DNA of 6,695 nt from Methanobacterium sp. (GTDB lineage: Archaea; Methanobacteriota; Methanobacteria; Methanobacteriales; Methanobacteriaceae): NCBI GenBank assembly GCA_003161815.1, contig PMNN01000141.1:250-6944 (forward strand). Reading direction: 5' to 3'. Numbering within the stretch: the first letter of the stretch is position 1; each line of letters opens with the position of its first letter. The notes under the pieces are model-generated. The model saw only the letters and a program-made list of their open reading frames with translations, made no database searches and had not been told where the DNA came from. Of this stretch, positions 5,821-6,695 are shown piece by piece. A program made the position numbers and the translations under genes.

Positions 5821-5976
5821 ATGTCTCAAACGATAATTAATTTTGATATTGACGATGGGATAGATGTTGTTCAGGTATTGGCCAAAAATACTGAGCGAAT
5901 ACACATTATAGACCTTAATATTAAATTAATCTTTAAAGTGCTTCATCTTGAGTATCCATATCCATTTATTTGGTGA
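5821..5976 (+). CDS. Unrecognised 51-residue small ORF, possibly leaderless
   Basis: I do not recognise this protein. ATG at 5821 opens 51 codons to TGA at 5976. The product starts MSQTIINFDIDDGIDVVQVL, continues AKNTERIHIIDLNIK and ends in an aromatic HLEYPYPFIW. It alternates hydrophobic and charged residues as a small globular domain would and uses GAC, GGG, CAG, GCC, CAC and GAG codons, so it reads as coding in a stretch where the minus strand has no gene. There is no ribosome binding site, but a TATA box sits at leaderless distance, and an in-frame TAA two codons before the ATG excludes a longer start. Its last 11 bases overlap the 3' end of trkA on the opposite strand. It may be a real small gene or the surviving end of a decayed one. 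Confidence 0.42.
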   Translation: MSQTIINFDIDDGIDVVQVLAKNTERIHIIDLNIKLIFKVLHLEYPYPFIW

Positions 5977-6628
5977 ATTTTTCAAGAACTTTTTTAGTGG
6001 ATTCTCTTTTACTCAGGATTGATATTCTATCCCCATATTTTAGGATCATTTCTGGTTGACATATTGTGATTTTGTCTTCATTATTCTTGTGATATCCGCA
6101 TATGATGTAATTGTCGGTAGGGCTCAGTTCATTAATGGTTTTACCTATAATTTTATCGTTTTTTACTTCTATCTCTAGTATTTCGGCTTTTCCTTTATCC
6201 ACCACGTATAGATCAGCAACTTCTGGTTTTAAAATAAGTTTTTCGAGGTAACCGGCTTCAATATTTTCTGGGCGTATTGTTTCCACCATTGCACTGGCAA
6301 GGAACACTTTTTCATGTTGAGGTTCATTCACTCGCGCAATGATTTTTTCAGGTTTATATTCTTTAGCTAAAAGAGATGCCATTAGATTGGCATTGTCATC
6401 TCCAGTAGCAGCTACAAAAACATCAGCATCTTCTATCTGAGCATCTTCAAGGATTTTGTAGTCAGTACCATTACCCCAGATGACTACGTTATCCAATTCT
6501 TGCGCAACTTCAATGCTTAGATCCTCATCTCTTTCAATCAGGATCACTTTATGCCCATCTTTTAAGAGATCTTTAGCTAAATTGAAGCCTAATCTCCCAG
6601 CACCCATAATTACTACTAACATTTTCAT
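5966..6628 (-). CDS. trkA: TrkA-type potassium uptake regulator (RCK-N plus RCK-C)
   Basis: Cytosolic regulatory subunit that binds nucleotide (NAD(H) or ATP, depending on the member) and gates a TrkH/KtrB-type potassium transporter. The 220-residue length is that of a single-unit TrkA/KtrA. The Rossmann RCK-N domain shows VVIMGAGRLGFNLA (residues 5-18, G-x-G-x-x-G), the acidic end of strand 2 in VILIERDED, GNGTD (53-57) and ADVFVAATGDDNANLMASL (68-86). The RCK-C domain covers about 138-215, with EILEIEVKND and GDRISILSK. Two starts compete: ATG at 6628, directly abutting AGGTAGGA, and ATG at 6622, with AGGA six bases upstream; the second has better spacing and would give MLVVIMGAG. No transporter gene is in the window; it could lie beyond the right edge. 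Its 3' end converges with a small + ORF. Confidence 0.92.
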   Translation of the reverse strand: MKMLVVIMGAGRLGFNLAKDLLKDGHKVILIERDEDLSIEVAQELDNVVIWGNGTDYKILEDAQIEDADVFVAATGDDNANLMASLLAKEYKPEKIIARVNEPQHEKVFLASAMVETIRPENIEAGYLEKLILKPEVADLYVVDKGKAEILEIEVKNDKIIGKTINELSPTDNYIICGYHKNNEDKITICQPEMILKYGDRISILSKRESTKKVLEKFTK

Positions 6629-6695
6629 TCCTACCTATCATTAGTGAATAAAATTAATTTTTACAAGTTAAAAATATCATTTGAATGGAAAATAA

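Noticed and set aside
1..6695. CRISPR array, tRNA, rRNA or insertion sequence
   Set aside because: No regularly spaced repeats, no tRNA-like T-loop or anticodon arm, no transposase motif and no paired terminal repeats were found on reading both strands.

Overview
The window looks like chromosomal DNA of a low-GC methanogenic archaeon, most likely of the Methanobacteriales (a Methanobacterium-like genome). The case rests on an archaeal KEOPS subunit (Cgi121) next to an isopropylmalate synthase, an archaea-only Nre DNA-repair protein with a C-terminal PCNA-binding motif, TATA-box promoters, and Shine-Dalgarno sites of the form GGAGATGA. Genus assignment is inference. I see no tRNA, rRNA, CRISPR array, insertion sequence or attachment site.

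Layout. Positions 1-1565 (+): the 3' two thirds of a LeuA-type 2-isopropylmalate synthase gene, then cgi121 36 bases later, probably one transcript. Positions 1595-4370 (-): msrB, nre and a DegT/AHBA-type PLP enzyme, read in the order msrB > nre > degT-like with gaps of 75 and 103 bases; it converges on cgi121 across a 29-base T-rich gap. A canonical TATA box lies in front of msrB. Positions 4499-4526 hold a strong stem-loop. Positions 4559-4848 (-): two very small ORFs (51 and 45 codons) joined by an ATGA overlap, with an excellent ribosome binding site before the first. Positions 4916-5643 (-): a broken or hybrid gene. It begins as a metallo-beta-lactamase-fold hydrolase with a GTG start, loses the second half of that fold, and runs into a different helical coding tail that stays readable only if two one-base shifts at A-runs are allowed. 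Positions 5686-5965: AT-rich spacer that contains a possible leaderless 51-codon ORF on + (5821-5976), convergent with and slightly overlapping trkA. Positions 5966-6628 (-): a TrkA-type RCK regulator of potassium uptake.

How the genes relate. The left block is housekeeping: leucine synthesis and the t6A tRNA modification complex. The central minus-strand block combines protein repair (MsrB) and DNA repair (Nre), which suggests a loose damage-response theme, but whether they share a transcript is not settled by the sequence. The right half is gene-poor, AT-rich and carries the decayed gene and the small unrecognised ORFs, so it looks like the more variable part. The parts most worth a second look are the frameshifted MBL hybrid, the overlapping micro-ORF pair, the leaderless ORF, and the cysteine-free N-terminus of Nre.
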